Position numbers and translations under genes: made by a program
Shown: piece by piece, positions 33,773 to 41,563 of the stretch
Layout of the letters: every line of letters begins with the position of its first letter
Position numbering within the stretch: position 1 is the first letter of the stretch
Assembly (NCBI GenBank): GCA_945919075.1
Contig: CAMEIX010000007.1
Location: 1 to 64,000, forward strand
DNA length: 64,000 nucleotides
Direction of reading: 5' to 3'
Source of the DNA: an uncultured Lachnospiraceae bacterium
GTDB lineage: Bacteria; Bacillota; Clostridia; Lachnospirales; Lachnospiraceae
Notes under the pieces: generated by a model
What the model was told of the DNA's origin: nothing
The model's input: the letters and a program-made list of their open reading frames with translations, nothing else
Databases searched by the model: none

Positions 33773-33801
33773 TTGATTTATATAGGTACCTATGGTAAAC
33801 T
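33773..33801 (+). promoter_or_regulatory. pheB promoter with a palindrome between -35 and -10
   Basis: TTGATT (33773-33778), 17 bases and TAAACT (33796-33801) form a promoter. The spacer contains the perfect 12-base palindrome ATAGGTACCTAT (33782-33793), placed where a repressor would block polymerase. The regulator is not identified. Confidence 0.7.
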
Positions 33802-33860
33802 ATCCCTCAGCGGCAAACACATGTCTTTCAAGGAAAGACAAAACAGAAAGGAAATTGCGG

Positions 33861-34304
33861 ATGGACAAGTCAAGCGAGTACTTTCTGGTCAAGAAAAATG
33901 CAGTGCCGGAGGTACTGCTCAAAGTGGTGGAAGCAAAACGCCTTCTTGACTTAGAAAAAGTCAGTTCCATACAGGAAGCAACAGAAGCTGTGGGAATCAG
34001 CCGAAGTTCCTTCTACAAGTACAAAGACGATATCTTCCCGTTCCATGAGGATACCCAGGGCAGAACCATTACACTGACTTTTCAGATGGATGACGAGCCC
34101 GGTAAACTTTCGGAAGTGCTTGGCATTGTAGCCGGAGTTGGAGCCAATATCCTTACCATACATCAGAGTATTCCGATTAACGGTGTGGCAACACTAAGTC
34201 TGAGTATGCAGATTTTACAGAATACCAAGGATGTATCCCGGATGATTTCTGACATGGAAAATACGGACGGTGTCCACCATGTTAAAATAATAGCGAAAGA
34301 ATAG
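33861..34304 (+). CDS. pheB: ACT domain protein, PheB/UPF0735 type
   Basis: A 147-residue protein. The first half has a helix-turn-helix-like segment (SIQEATEAVGISRSSFYKYKDDIFP) and the second half is an ACT domain (TLTFQMDDEPGKLSEVLGIV, then ANILTIHQSIPINGVATLSL). This is the PheB/UPF0735 architecture found near hom in Bacillota. ACT domains bind amino acids, so a ligand-dependent regulator of the downstream pathway is plausible. The open frame begins at 33792, but AAAGGAAA sets ATG 33861. It is 12 bases ahead of hom. Confidence 0.85.
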   Translation: MDKSSEYFLVKKNAVPEVLLKVVEAKRLLDLEKVSSIQEATEAVGISRSSFYKYKDDIFPFHEDTQGRTITLTFQMDDEPGKLSEVLGIVAGVGANILTIHQSIPINGVATLSLSMQILQNTKDVSRMISDMENTDGVHHVKIIAKE

Positions 34305-34316
34305 AGAGGCAAAAAA

Positions 34317-35531
34317 ATGATTAAAGTAGCAGTTTTAGGTTATGGAACAGTAGGAAGCGGTGTTGTGGAGGTTTTGGAAAAAAACAGTGAGGCATTAAGT
34401 AAGAAAGCACTGGATGAACTTTCCGTAAAATATATATTGGATTTAAGAGATTTCCCGGGAGATCCTCACGAGGATAAAATTGTCCACGATTATAAGCAGA
34501 TTGTGGAAGATGAGGAAATAAAGATTATCTGCGAAACCATGGGCGGTGTAGGTGCAGCTTACGAGTTTACCAAGCAGGCACTTATGGCAGGTAAAAGTGT
34601 ATGTACTTCCAATAAAGAACTGGTTGCACTTCATGGACCGGAACTGATTGCACTTGCAAAAGAAAATAAATGTAACTATTTATTTGAAGCAAGTGTAGGG
34701 GGAGGTATTCCCATTATCCGTCCTATTAACTGTGCTCTGACAGCGGAAAAGATAGAAGTAATCGCAGGTATCTTAAATGGTACTACAAACTATATTCTTT
34801 CCAAGATGGAAAAAGAAGGTGCAGAATTTGAAACTGTTTTGAAGGAAGCACAGGAGCTTGGTTATGCAGAAAGAAATCCGGAAGCAGATGTGGAAGGACA
34901 TGACGCATGCAGAAAGATTGCCATTCTTTCTTCTTTGATGCTTGGCAAGCATGTGGATTACAGCAAGATTTATACCGAAGGTATTACAAAAATTACGCCT
35001 GTTGATTTTGCTTATGCAAAGGCTATGGGTATGAGCATTAAGCTTCTTGCAGTCAGCAAGGAGTGTGACGACAAGGCATTTGCTATGGTTTCCCCTCGTA
35101 TGATCAGTGCAGAGCATCCGCTTCATATGGTAAATGATGTATTCAATGCCGTATTTGTAACAGGAAATATGTTAGGTGATTCCATGTATTATGGCAAAGG
35201 TGCAGGAAAGCTTCCTACTGCCAGTGCAGTAGTTGGTGACGTGGTGGATTGTGCCAGACATCTGGGTAAAACAGTTACCTGTATCTGGGATAGCGAAGAA
35301 GCACCTCTTATGGATGTAGCAGATGCCCAAAATAAATTCTTTTTCCGTGTAAAGACAGGAAATGAAGAAAGAGTAAAAGATGTCTTTGGTAATCCGGAAG
35401 CAGTAAAGCTTCCCGGAGTGGAGGATGAAGTTGCTTATGTAACAGGCAGTCTTACCGAGAAAGATTTTGCACAAAAGTATGAAAAGATTGCAGATATTTG
35501 CGTAGGTAATCGTATCCGTGTAGGTTTTTAG
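34317..35531 (+). CDS. hom: Homoserine dehydrogenase
   Basis: A 404-residue NAD(P)-dependent enzyme making homoserine from aspartate semialdehyde. It begins IKVAVLGYGTVGSGVVEVL (Rossmann), with VCTSNKELVALHG, the catalytic region GGGIPIIRPINCAL, NGTTNYILSKM and DVEGHDACRKIAIL. A C-terminal ACT-like extension (VKTGNEERVKDVF) allows feedback control by threonine. It lies between pheB and the aspartate kinase gene, matching a threonine/methionine branch. The ribosome site is AGAGGCAAAAA. Confidence 0.95.
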   Translation: MIKVAVLGYGTVGSGVVEVLEKNSEALSKKALDELSVKYILDLRDFPGDPHEDKIVHDYKQIVEDEEIKIICETMGGVGAAYEFTKQALMAGKSVCTSNKELVALHGPELIALAKENKCNYLFEASVGGGIPIIRPINCALTAEKIEVIAGILNGTTNYILSKMEKEGAEFETVLKEAQELGYAERNPEADVEGHDACRKIAILSSLMLGKHVDYSKIYTEGITKITPVDFAYAKAMGMSIKLLAVSKECDDKAFAMVSPRMISAEHPLHMVNDVFNAVFVTGNMLGDSMYYGKGAGKLPTASAVVGDVVDCARHLGKTVTCIWDSEEAPLMDVADAQNKFFFRVKTGNEERVKDVFGNPEAVKLPGVEDEVAYVTGSLTEKDFAQKYEKIADICVGNRIRVGF

Positions 35532-35621
35532 GAATCTTCATTAGAGAACGCGAAAGATTATGATTGTCCGGCACAGCCGGTATAAATAATAAGAAAATTC
35601 TGAAAGGTTTGGATTTTAGAA

Positions 35622-36941
35622 ATGAAAAAAGTAGTCAAATTTGGTGGCAGCTCTCTTGCCAGCGCAGAACAGTTTATTAAAGTAGGTAACATCATTCGTG
35701 CGGATAAGGAGAGAGCCTATGTGGTTCCTTCCGCACCCGGAAAGAGATTTTCGGATGATATCAAAGTGACGGACATGCTTTATGCATGCTATAAACTGGC
35801 GGCAGAGGGAAAGGATTTTAAGAAGGAACTGGATGCTATCAAAGCCCGTTATCAGGAAATCATCGACGGATTGAAACTTGATCTGTCTTTGGAAGAAGAA
35901 TTTAAGGTAATTGAAAAGAATTTCAAAGAAAAAGCAGGTGACAATTACGCAGCGAGCCGTGGTGAATATTTGAATGGTATTATCATGGCAGAGTATCTCG
36001 GTTATGAATTCATTGATTCAGCAGAGGTGATCTTCTTTACTGAAAGTGGTGAATTTGATGCAGACCTTACCAATGAAGTACTGTCTGAAAGACTTTCTCA
36101 TTGTAAGAATGCGGTTATTCCCGGATTTTATGGTGCTTATGTAGACGGACGCGTTAAAACCTTTTCCAGAGGCGGTTCCGATATTACAGGTTCCATTGTA
36201 GCGAAAGCGGTTAAGGCTGATGTTTATGAGAACTGGACCGATGTTTCCGGCTTCCTGATTGCAGATCCCCGTATCATCAAAAATCCCCAGGCCATTGAAG
36301 TGATTACTTACAGGGAACTTCGCGAACTGGCATACATGGGCGCTACCGTCCTGCATGAAGATGCGATTTTCCCGGTTCGTCAGCAGGGTATTCCCATTAA
36401 TATCCGCAACACCAATGCACCGGAAGATGAGGGAACCTGGATTGTAGGAAGTACCTGCCAGAAATCCAAGTATGTGATTACCGGTATTGCAGGTAAAAAG
36501 GGATTCTGTGCAGTCAACATTGAAAAAGACATGATGAACTCCGAAATCGGTTTTGGCAGAAAGGTTCTTCAGGCATTTGAAGAGAACGGAATTTCTTTCG
36601 AACATGTACCCTCCGGTATTGATACCATGACGGTTTTTGTACATCAGGATGAATTTATGCACAAGGAACAGAAGGTGGTTGCAGGAATTCACAGACTGGC
36701 AAGTCCGGATTCCATCGATATTGAATCGGATCTGGCACTGATTGCAGTAGTAGGCCGTGGCATGAAATCCACAAGGGGTACTGCAGGCAGGGTATTTGCG
36801 GCTCTTGCACATGCCAATGTGAATGTAAAAATGATTGACCAGGGTTCCTCCGAACTTAATATCATCATCGGTGTTGCAAACGAAGACTTCGATACCGCTA
36901 TTAAGGCAATTTATACAATTTTCGTGGAAACACAGCTGTAA
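35622..36941 (+). CDS. lysC: Aspartate kinase
   Basis: A 439-residue kinase for the first step of the aspartate pathway. It has KKVVKFGGSSLASAEQF, FSRGGSDITGSIVAKAV with the phosphate loop, NWTDVSGF, YMGATVLHEDAI and two ACT domains near the C terminus (AVNIEKDMMN and AVVGRGMKSTRG). The 90-base gap after hom holds a short CCGGC/GCCGG hairpin, and no lysine riboswitch was recognised. Feedback by lysine or threonine through the ACT pair is expected. AAAGG precedes the start. Confidence 0.94.
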   Translation: MKKVVKFGGSSLASAEQFIKVGNIIRADKERAYVVPSAPGKRFSDDIKVTDMLYACYKLAAEGKDFKKELDAIKARYQEIIDGLKLDLSLEEEFKVIEKNFKEKAGDNYAASRGEYLNGIIMAEYLGYEFIDSAEVIFFTESGEFDADLTNEVLSERLSHCKNAVIPGFYGAYVDGRVKTFSRGGSDITGSIVAKAVKADVYENWTDVSGFLIADPRIIKNPQAIEVITYRELRELAYMGATVLHEDAIFPVRQQGIPINIRNTNAPEDEGTWIVGSTCQKSKYVITGIAGKKGFCAVNIEKDMMNSEIGFGRKVLQAFEENGISFEHVPSGIDTMTVFVHQDEFMHKEQKVVAGIHRLASPDSIDIESDLALIAVVGRGMKSTRGTAGRVFAALAHANVNVKMIDQGSSELNIIIGVANEDFDTAIKAIYTIFVETQL

Positions 36942-37031
36942 TTTCTTAAAAATTGTAAAAGTAAAGTATTTCCTGTGGAAATTCAACGATAAATAGGGTA
37001 TGATGAGTTGAGAGAACAAAGGAGATGACTC

Positions 37032-38384
37032 ATGGCTGAAAGTACAGAAATGATTGAAAAAGAAATAGAAGAGAGAGAAGCACAGGAAAAGAGAGAAGCC
37101 CGCAGAAAGCGCAGACAGACCAATCAGGCACTGGCTTATATGACCCTTCTTATGCTTGTGATGCTCGTGGCGGTAGCCGTTGTATTTCTGATTCATTTTA
37201 TGAAAAATAGTAAACCGGTTTCGGAGAAGCCCCAAAGCAGCGTGGATGAAAGTGCCATCGGAGACATGATAGGGGAGGAAGAGGAACTTACCATTCCGGA
37301 AGAAACCGAGACTGTTGTAGAACTTACCCCGGAGCAGAAATTGGATGCTATTATTGACGAGGCGGTTATCAGCGTTATGCCCCTTGAGGATAAGGTCGCA
37401 GGATTGTTTATCGTAACTCCGGAATCCATAACCGGTGTGGACATTGCCATCAAGGCAGGAGACGGCACTAAGGAAGCACTTAATAAGTGGGCTGTGGGCG
37501 GTGTGATTTATTTCGATCAGAACATTAAAAGTGAAGAGCAGTTTAAGGAAATGGTTTCCAATACCGCATTGTACAGCAGGTATCCGATTTTTACCTGTAT
37601 GGATGAGGAGGGCGGAAAGGTATCCCGCCTTGCGAAAAAGGATCTGGTAGATAATGTGGGAAGCGCCGGAAGCATTGGAGAAACAGGAGATGCAGCCAAT
37701 GCACTTGCTGCCGGAAAATATGTTTCCGCATACATGATGGAATATGGATTGAATGTGAACTTTGCACCTGTTGCGGATATTCGTAATGCGGAGGGCAGTT
37801 ACATCGGAGAACGCGCTTACAGCAGTGATGTAACCGTTACTGCGGCGATGGTTTCTGCGTCCGTAACCGGACTTAAGGAAAATAAGGTAAGTGCCTGCTT
37901 AAAGCATTTTCCGGGCATCGGCAGCAGTACCGAAGATACCCATGTAGGACTTGCCATTTCCGAGAGAACATTAGAGGAATTCAGAGCAGAAGAATTTACC
38001 GTATTTAAGGCCGGAATTGATGCAGGCGCAGATTTTGTAATGGTCAGCCATATGTCCGCACCGGCACTTACAGGGGACAATACTCCCTGCAGCCTTTCTC
38101 CTACGGTAGTTACCGATTACCTTCGTGGAGAATTGGGCTTTGATGGAGTGATTATTACCGATGCCATGAATATGGGTGCCATCACGGAGTATAAGGAAGC
38201 AGATGAAGCTGCCATTCTTGCGCTGAAGGCAGGATGTGATATGATTCTGATGCCTGACGATTATGAAAAGGCATACAATGGGGTTTTGCAGGCAGTGAAG
38301 GACGGTACGATTTCCGAAGAACGCATCAATGACAGTCTGCGTCGAATCTACCGGATTAAGTATGCGGACAAGTTGCCGGAATAA
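37032..38384 (+). CDS. nagZ: Membrane-anchored GH3 beta-N-acetylhexosaminidase
   Basis: A 450-residue protein with a cytoplasmic charged N terminus (1-35), one anchor helix (36-55) and an outer GH3 domain. The active-site loop KHFPGIGSSTEDTH is near 288-301, with the catalytic His in EDTH (the first His of the usual KHFPGHG is Ile here), and the nucleophile Asp sits in IITDAMNMGAI near 376. The family trims N-acetylglucosamine from muropeptides in wall recycling. TATGAT near 36998 may be a -10 box. The GGAGATG site precedes ATG 37032. Confidence 0.85.
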   Translation: MAESTEMIEKEIEEREAQEKREARRKRRQTNQALAYMTLLMLVMLVAVAVVFLIHFMKNSKPVSEKPQSSVDESAIGDMIGEEEELTIPEETETVVELTPEQKLDAIIDEAVISVMPLEDKVAGLFIVTPESITGVDIAIKAGDGTKEALNKWAVGGVIYFDQNIKSEEQFKEMVSNTALYSRYPIFTCMDEEGGKVSRLAKKDLVDNVGSAGSIGETGDAANALAAGKYVSAYMMEYGLNVNFAPVADIRNAEGSYIGERAYSSDVTVTAAMVSASVTGLKENKVSACLKHFPGIGSSTEDTHVGLAISERTLEEFRAEEFTVFKAGIDAGADFVMVSHMSAPALTGDNTPCSLSPTVVTDYLRGELGFDGVIITDAMNMGAITEYKEADEAAILALKAGCDMILMPDDYEKAYNGVLQAVKDGTISEERINDSLRRIYRIKYADKLPE

Positions 38385-38433
38385 ATACGCGGACAAACTG
38401 GCGAATACGTATGCAGGCAAACTGCCGGAATAA
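38361..38433 (+). repeat. Three 24-25 bp degenerate repeats over the nagZ 3' end
   Basis: TATGCGGACAAGTTGCCGGA (38361), its variants at 38386 and 38410, and their flanking AATAA or AATACG follow one another. The first copy encodes the C-terminal YADKLPE and the stop, and the second and third lie beyond it, shifted by one base. It reads as a local tandem duplication of the gene end. Confidence 0.75.
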
Positions 38434-38485
38434 AGTCGTAGTTAATATGGGAGTTAAATTTTATCATAAAAATTGTATGTGGCGC

Positions 38486-38514
38486 TTGACAAAGTTAAGG
38501 CGGCATGATATATT
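38486..38514 (+). promoter_or_regulatory. Promoter of tRNA-Gly
   Basis: TTGACA (38486-38491), 17 bases and TATATT (38509-38514) precede the tRNA by 30 bases. A hairpin, TGTCCGT/ACGGACA (38521-38537), lies between the promoter and the tRNA and may be cut away in 5' processing. Confidence 0.85.
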
Positions 38515-38544
38515 TCTACTTGTCCGTTGAACGGACAGGTATAT

Positions 38545-38616
<72 letters not shown>

Positions 38617-38624
38617 CTTGAAAG

Positions 38625-38656
38625 TAAGAGATATCGGAAGATATCTCTTATTTTTT
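38625..38656 (+). terminator. Terminator of tRNA-Gly
   Basis: TAAGAGATATC (38625-38635) and GATATCTCTTA (38640-38650) form a perfect 11-bp stem with a GGAA loop and six T. Confidence 0.95.
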
Positions 38657-38679
38657 CGAGACACACCCGTGTCTCGAAA
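38654..38679. other. Second perfect hairpin behind the tRNA terminator
   Basis: TTTCGAGACAC (38654-38664) and GTGTCTCGAAA (38669-38679) are a perfect 11-bp inverted repeat with an ACCC loop, sharing its first T residues with the terminator run. It could be a backup hairpin or a protein-binding site. Confidence 0.7.
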
Positions 38680-39011
38680 GTTCGATCGTCTACGCTCCGT
38701 TCCGGTCTATATAGTTTTTTTACCCATTTAGCATCCATTTTATGTGATTTGTGGCACATTTTGAAACTGAAATTTGTTAGCTGGTATCAATACAGAAAAA
38801 CTATCTCCAAAGTATCCCTTTTTCTTCAAAGAAGGGATGCTGAAATCATATTTTTTTGGCATAGATACCGGAGCCTCTCTTTTGAACCCATAATAGCGTG
38901 TTTTTAAGAGTAAATAGATTCTAAATGATCAATTTTTCTGTATTGATACTTATCCGTCAGCGGAAAGTGGTTTAAAACCCATAAAAAACCCGTAAAATCA
39001 AGAATTTATTG
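38680..39011. other. Non-coding stretch, no feature recognised
   Basis: This AT-rich interval after the tRNA-Gly hairpins has no convincing open frame, promoter or RNA. It contains TTTAAAACCCATAAAAAACC-type low-complexity patches only. It may be a scar of past integration next to the tRNA, but no repeat of the tRNA end was found in it. Confidence 0.5.
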
Positions 39012-39040
39012 TTGACATTTCCAATATTTGAGATTAGAAT
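39012..39040 (+). promoter_or_regulatory. Promoter of the rimP-ribF translation operon
   Basis: TTGACA (39012-39017), 17 bases and TAGAAT (39035-39040). It is the only clear promoter ahead of rimP and gives a leader of about 210 bases. Confidence 0.8.
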
Positions 39041-39070
39041 GACATATAGTTGGATAGTGATGATAAGACA

Positions 39071-39093
39071 GAGAGTGGACTTGCGCCACTCTT
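39071..39093 (+). promoter_or_regulatory. Leader hairpin ahead of rimP, possible attenuator
   Basis: GAGTGG (39073-39078) pairs with CCACTC (39086-39091), extended by A-T and G-T pairs, and is followed by TTTCTTGTTTG. The short T-rich tail gives it an attenuator look, about 25 bases after the likely transcription start. Confidence 0.5.
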
Positions 39094-39113
39094 TCTTGTT
39101 TGTTTCCGGGAAA

Positions 39114-39177
39114 CTGCAGCACCGACCATGAGGAACTTGGGTAAGCTGTAGCACCGACCAAGAGGAGCATGGGAAAC
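39114..39177 (+). repeat. Two 32-bp tandem repeats in the rimP leader
   Basis: The unit starting CTGCAGCACCGACCA at 39114 recurs at 39146 with about six differences, period exactly 32. Both copies contain AGCACCGACCA and GAGGA, so they may present the same RNA motif twice. Confidence 0.8.
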
Positions 39178-39256
39178 CGGTACACCGGATTCCAAAGTAC
39201 GGATAAACCGGCGGCTGTCCAGGTAATACAACTTCATATTGGAAAGGAAGAGAAGT

Positions 39257-39721
39257 ATGTCAAAAAGAGATACTTACGAAAGCAGGACGGAAGAACTGCT
39301 TTTGCCCATCGTCGAATCCTTCGGCGTGGAAATCTATGACGTGGAATACGTCAAGGAAGGCGCAGATTTTTACCTGCGTGCTTACATTGACAAACCGGAA
39401 GGTGTGAACATTCAGGATTGTGAAAATGTGAGCAGAGCTTTATCCGATGCATTGGATAAAGAAGATTTTATGGAAGATGCTTATATTCTGGAGGTATCCA
39501 GCCCGGGGCTTGGGCGGACATTAAAAAAGGATAAGCATCTGGAAAAGAGTCTGGGAAAAGAGGTCGAAGTCAGGACCTATAAGCCCATCGAGAAACAGAA
39601 AGAATTTGCCGGTGTTCTGAAAGCGTTTGACGAAAATACCGTTACCATCACAAATGAGAGTGGCGAGCAGGTGTTTAACAGAACGGACATTGCACTTATC
39701 AGACTGGCGCTTGATTTTTAA
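39257..39721 (+). CDS. rimP: Ribosome maturation factor RimP
   Basis: A 154-residue protein needed for 30S maturation. The N-terminal fold shows EIYDVEYVKEGADFYLRAYID and CENVSRALSDALD, then ILEVSSPGLGRTLKK, and a C-terminal SH3-like domain (FAGVLKAFDENTVTI). ATG 39257, after GGAAGAG, is preferred over the TTG at 39239. It opens the translation operon in the order usual for Bacillota. Confidence 0.94.
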   Translation: MSKRDTYESRTEELLLPIVESFGVEIYDVEYVKEGADFYLRAYIDKPEGVNIQDCENVSRALSDALDKEDFMEDAYILEVSSPGLGRTLKKDKHLEKSLGKEVEVRTYKPIEKQKEFAGVLKAFDENTVTITNESGEQVFNRTDIALIRLALDF

Positions 39722-39784
39722 TATGTTTGACGTTTAATGTATTTGGCTTAATAAAGGAAAGAGAAAACAGGAGGACATGGGAAA

Positions 39785-40978
39785 ATGAATAAGGAACTGA
39801 TGGAAGCACTTGATATTTTGGAGAAAGAAAAGGAGATCAGCAAGGAAACACTGTTTGAGGCAATTGAGAACTCACTGGTGACTGCCTGCAAGAACCATTT
39901 CGGAAAAGCAGATAATATTAAGGTGGAAATCAACAGGGAAACTTGCGACTTTTTGTGCTATGCAGAAAAAGAGGTTGTGGAGACAAAGGATGACGTGGAA
40001 GATGAATGTCTTCAAATTGCTTTAGAGGACGCAAAGAACATTTCCAAAAAGGCAAAGGTAGGTGACATTCTTCATGTGGAGATTAAGTCCAAGGAATTTG
40101 GACGTATTGCTACCATGAATGCCAAAAATGTCATTCTGCAGAAGATTCGTGAAGAAGAAAGAAGTGTTATTTATAATCAGTACTATGAAAAAGAAAAAGA
40201 TGTGGTTACCGGCGTGGTACAGCGTTACATCGGACGTAATATCAGTATTAATTTAGGAAAAGCAGATGCAATGTTAGCAGAGTCCGAACAGGTGAAGGGC
40301 GAGGTATTTAAGCCTACCGAAAGAATCAAGGTTTATATTCTGGAAGTTAAGAGCACACCTAAGGGACCCCGCATCAATGTAAGCCGTACCCATCCGGAAC
40401 TGATTAAGAGATTATTTGAATCCGAAGTTATGGAAATTAAGGATGGTACCGTGGAAATCAAGAGCATTGCCCGTGAAGCGGGAAGCCGTACCAAGATTGC
40501 GGTATGGAGCAATAACCCTAACGTAGATGCCGTTGGTGCCTGTGTAGGTATGAACGGCGCCAGAGTAAATGCCATCGTAGAAGAACTTCGAGGAGAGAAA
40601 ATCGATATTGTAAACTGGGATGAGAACCCCGGTAACCTGATTCAGAATGCTCTTTCTCCGGCAAAGATTGTTGCTGTATTCGCAGATCCTGATGAGAAGA
40701 CTGCCAAGGTCGTAGTACCGGATTATCAGTTAAGTCTTGCAATCGGTAAAGAAGGCCAGAATGCAAGACTTGCCGCAAGACTTACCGGTTATAAGATTGA
40801 TATCAAATCCGAAACCCAGGCAAAGGATGCACCCGGCTTCCGTTACGAAGATTATATGGATGAATATGATGAGTATGAGGATGAAGCATATGAAGGAGAA
40901 GCATATGAAGGTGATGAATATGCTTCTGAAGAATATGCAGATTCCTATGAGGAGGAAGCAGATACTGAAAATGAATAA
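39785..40978 (+). CDS. nusA: Transcription factor NusA
   Basis: A 397-residue elongation factor. The N-terminal domain binds polymerase (residues 1-130), the S1 domain includes VVTGVVQRYIGRNISINLG, and the two KH domains include VDAVGACVGMNGARVNAIV and LAIGKEGQNARLAARLTGY. The tail is strongly acidic and repetitive, with DEYEDEAYEGEAYEG in the last 45 residues, an extension seen in many clostridial NusA proteins. It governs pausing, termination and antitermination. GGAGGACATGGG lies before ATG 39785. Confidence 0.95.
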   Translation: MNKELMEALDILEKEKEISKETLFEAIENSLVTACKNHFGKADNIKVEINRETCDFLCYAEKEVVETKDDVEDECLQIALEDAKNISKKAKVGDILHVEIKSKEFGRIATMNAKNVILQKIREEERSVIYNQYYEKEKDVVTGVVQRYIGRNISINLGKADAMLAESEQVKGEVFKPTERIKVYILEVKSTPKGPRINVSRTHPELIKRLFESEVMEIKDGTVEIKSIAREAGSRTKIAVWSNNPNVDAVGACVGMNGARVNAIVEELRGEKIDIVNWDENPGNLIQNALSPAKIVAVFADPDEKTAKVVVPDYQLSLAIGKEGQNARLAARLTGYKIDIKSETQAKDAPGFRYEDYMDEYDEYEDEAYEGEAYEGDEYASEEYADSYEEEADTENE

Positions 40979-41246
40979 GAAAATTCCGTTAAGACAATGT
41001 GTGGGCTGCGGAGAAATGAAGAATAAAAAAGAAATGATTCGTGTTTTAAAGACACCGGAAGGCCCCATTGTTCTGGATTTCACCGGGAAAAAGAACGGAA
41101 GAGGCGCATATCTTTGTAAGAATGAAGAATGTCTGAAGAAGGCCCGGAAAAACAAAGGGATTGAGCGCTCCTTCAAAATGGCGATACAAAACGAAGTGTA
41201 TGATGAACTGGAAAAGGAGTTTGGTGAGGCTTATGCAGAGCAATAA
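40971..41246 (+). CDS. ylxR: YlxR family RNA-binding protein (DUF448)
   Basis: A 91-residue basic protein. RQCVGCGEMKNKKEMIRVLK and GRGAYLCKNEECLKKARK are the DUF448 signature. In Bacillota it binds RNA and sits between nusA and the L7Ae-like gene. ATG 40971 overlaps the last codons of nusA by 8 bases. The nearest GGAGG is about 15 bases upstream, so translation probably relies on coupling to nusA. Confidence 0.9.
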   Translation: MNKKIPLRQCVGCGEMKNKKEMIRVLKTPEGPIVLDFTGKKNGRGAYLCKNEECLKKARKNKGIERSFKMAIQNEVYDELEKEFGEAYAEQ

Positions 41247-41547
41247 AGTACTTGGATTACTTGGGATTGCTGCAAGGGGCAGGAACGTGGTAAGCGGAGA
41301 ATTTGCAACGGAAGCAGCCGTAAAGGACGGCTCCGCAATGTTAGTTCTTGTGGCAGAGGATGCATCCGATAATACAAAGAAGCTTTTCCGAAACAAATGC
41401 ACATTTTATGAAGTTCCATACAGGTATTTTGGAACCAAAGAAGAACTTGGTCATGCAATCGGCAAGGAACAGAGATCTTCTTTGGCACTCTTGGATGAAG
41501 GTCTTGCGAAGACCGTGGATAAAGCGCTTGGCGCATCGCAAAATTAG
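41233..41547 (+). CDS. L7Ae/YlxQ family ribosomal protein
   Basis: A 104-residue protein of the L7Ae/L30e/S12e family (YlxQ, RplGA). It contains KVLGLLGIAARGRNVVSGEF near the start, LVLVAEDASDNTKKLFRNKC and a conserved C-terminal helix. The family binds kink-turn RNA. ATG 41233 overlaps the ylxR stop by 14 bases, after GTGAGG. It is followed closely by infB. Confidence 0.88.
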   Translation: MQSNKVLGLLGIAARGRNVVSGEFATEAAVKDGSAMLVLVAEDASDNTKKLFRNKCTFYEVPYRYFGTKEELGHAIGKEQRSSLALLDEGLAKTVDKALGASQN

Positions 41548-41563
41548 GAGGTAAATTAACAGA

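Noticed and set aside
35532..35621. Lysine riboswitch ahead of lysC
   Set aside because: Only 90 bases are available and a short 5-bp hairpin is seen; no lysine-riboswitch core is recognisable.
36018..37235. 405-codon open frame on the minus strand
   Set aside because: It is antisense to the aspartate kinase and runs into the next gene; the plus-strand gene has all motifs, and the minus frame has an odd composition and no ribosome site.
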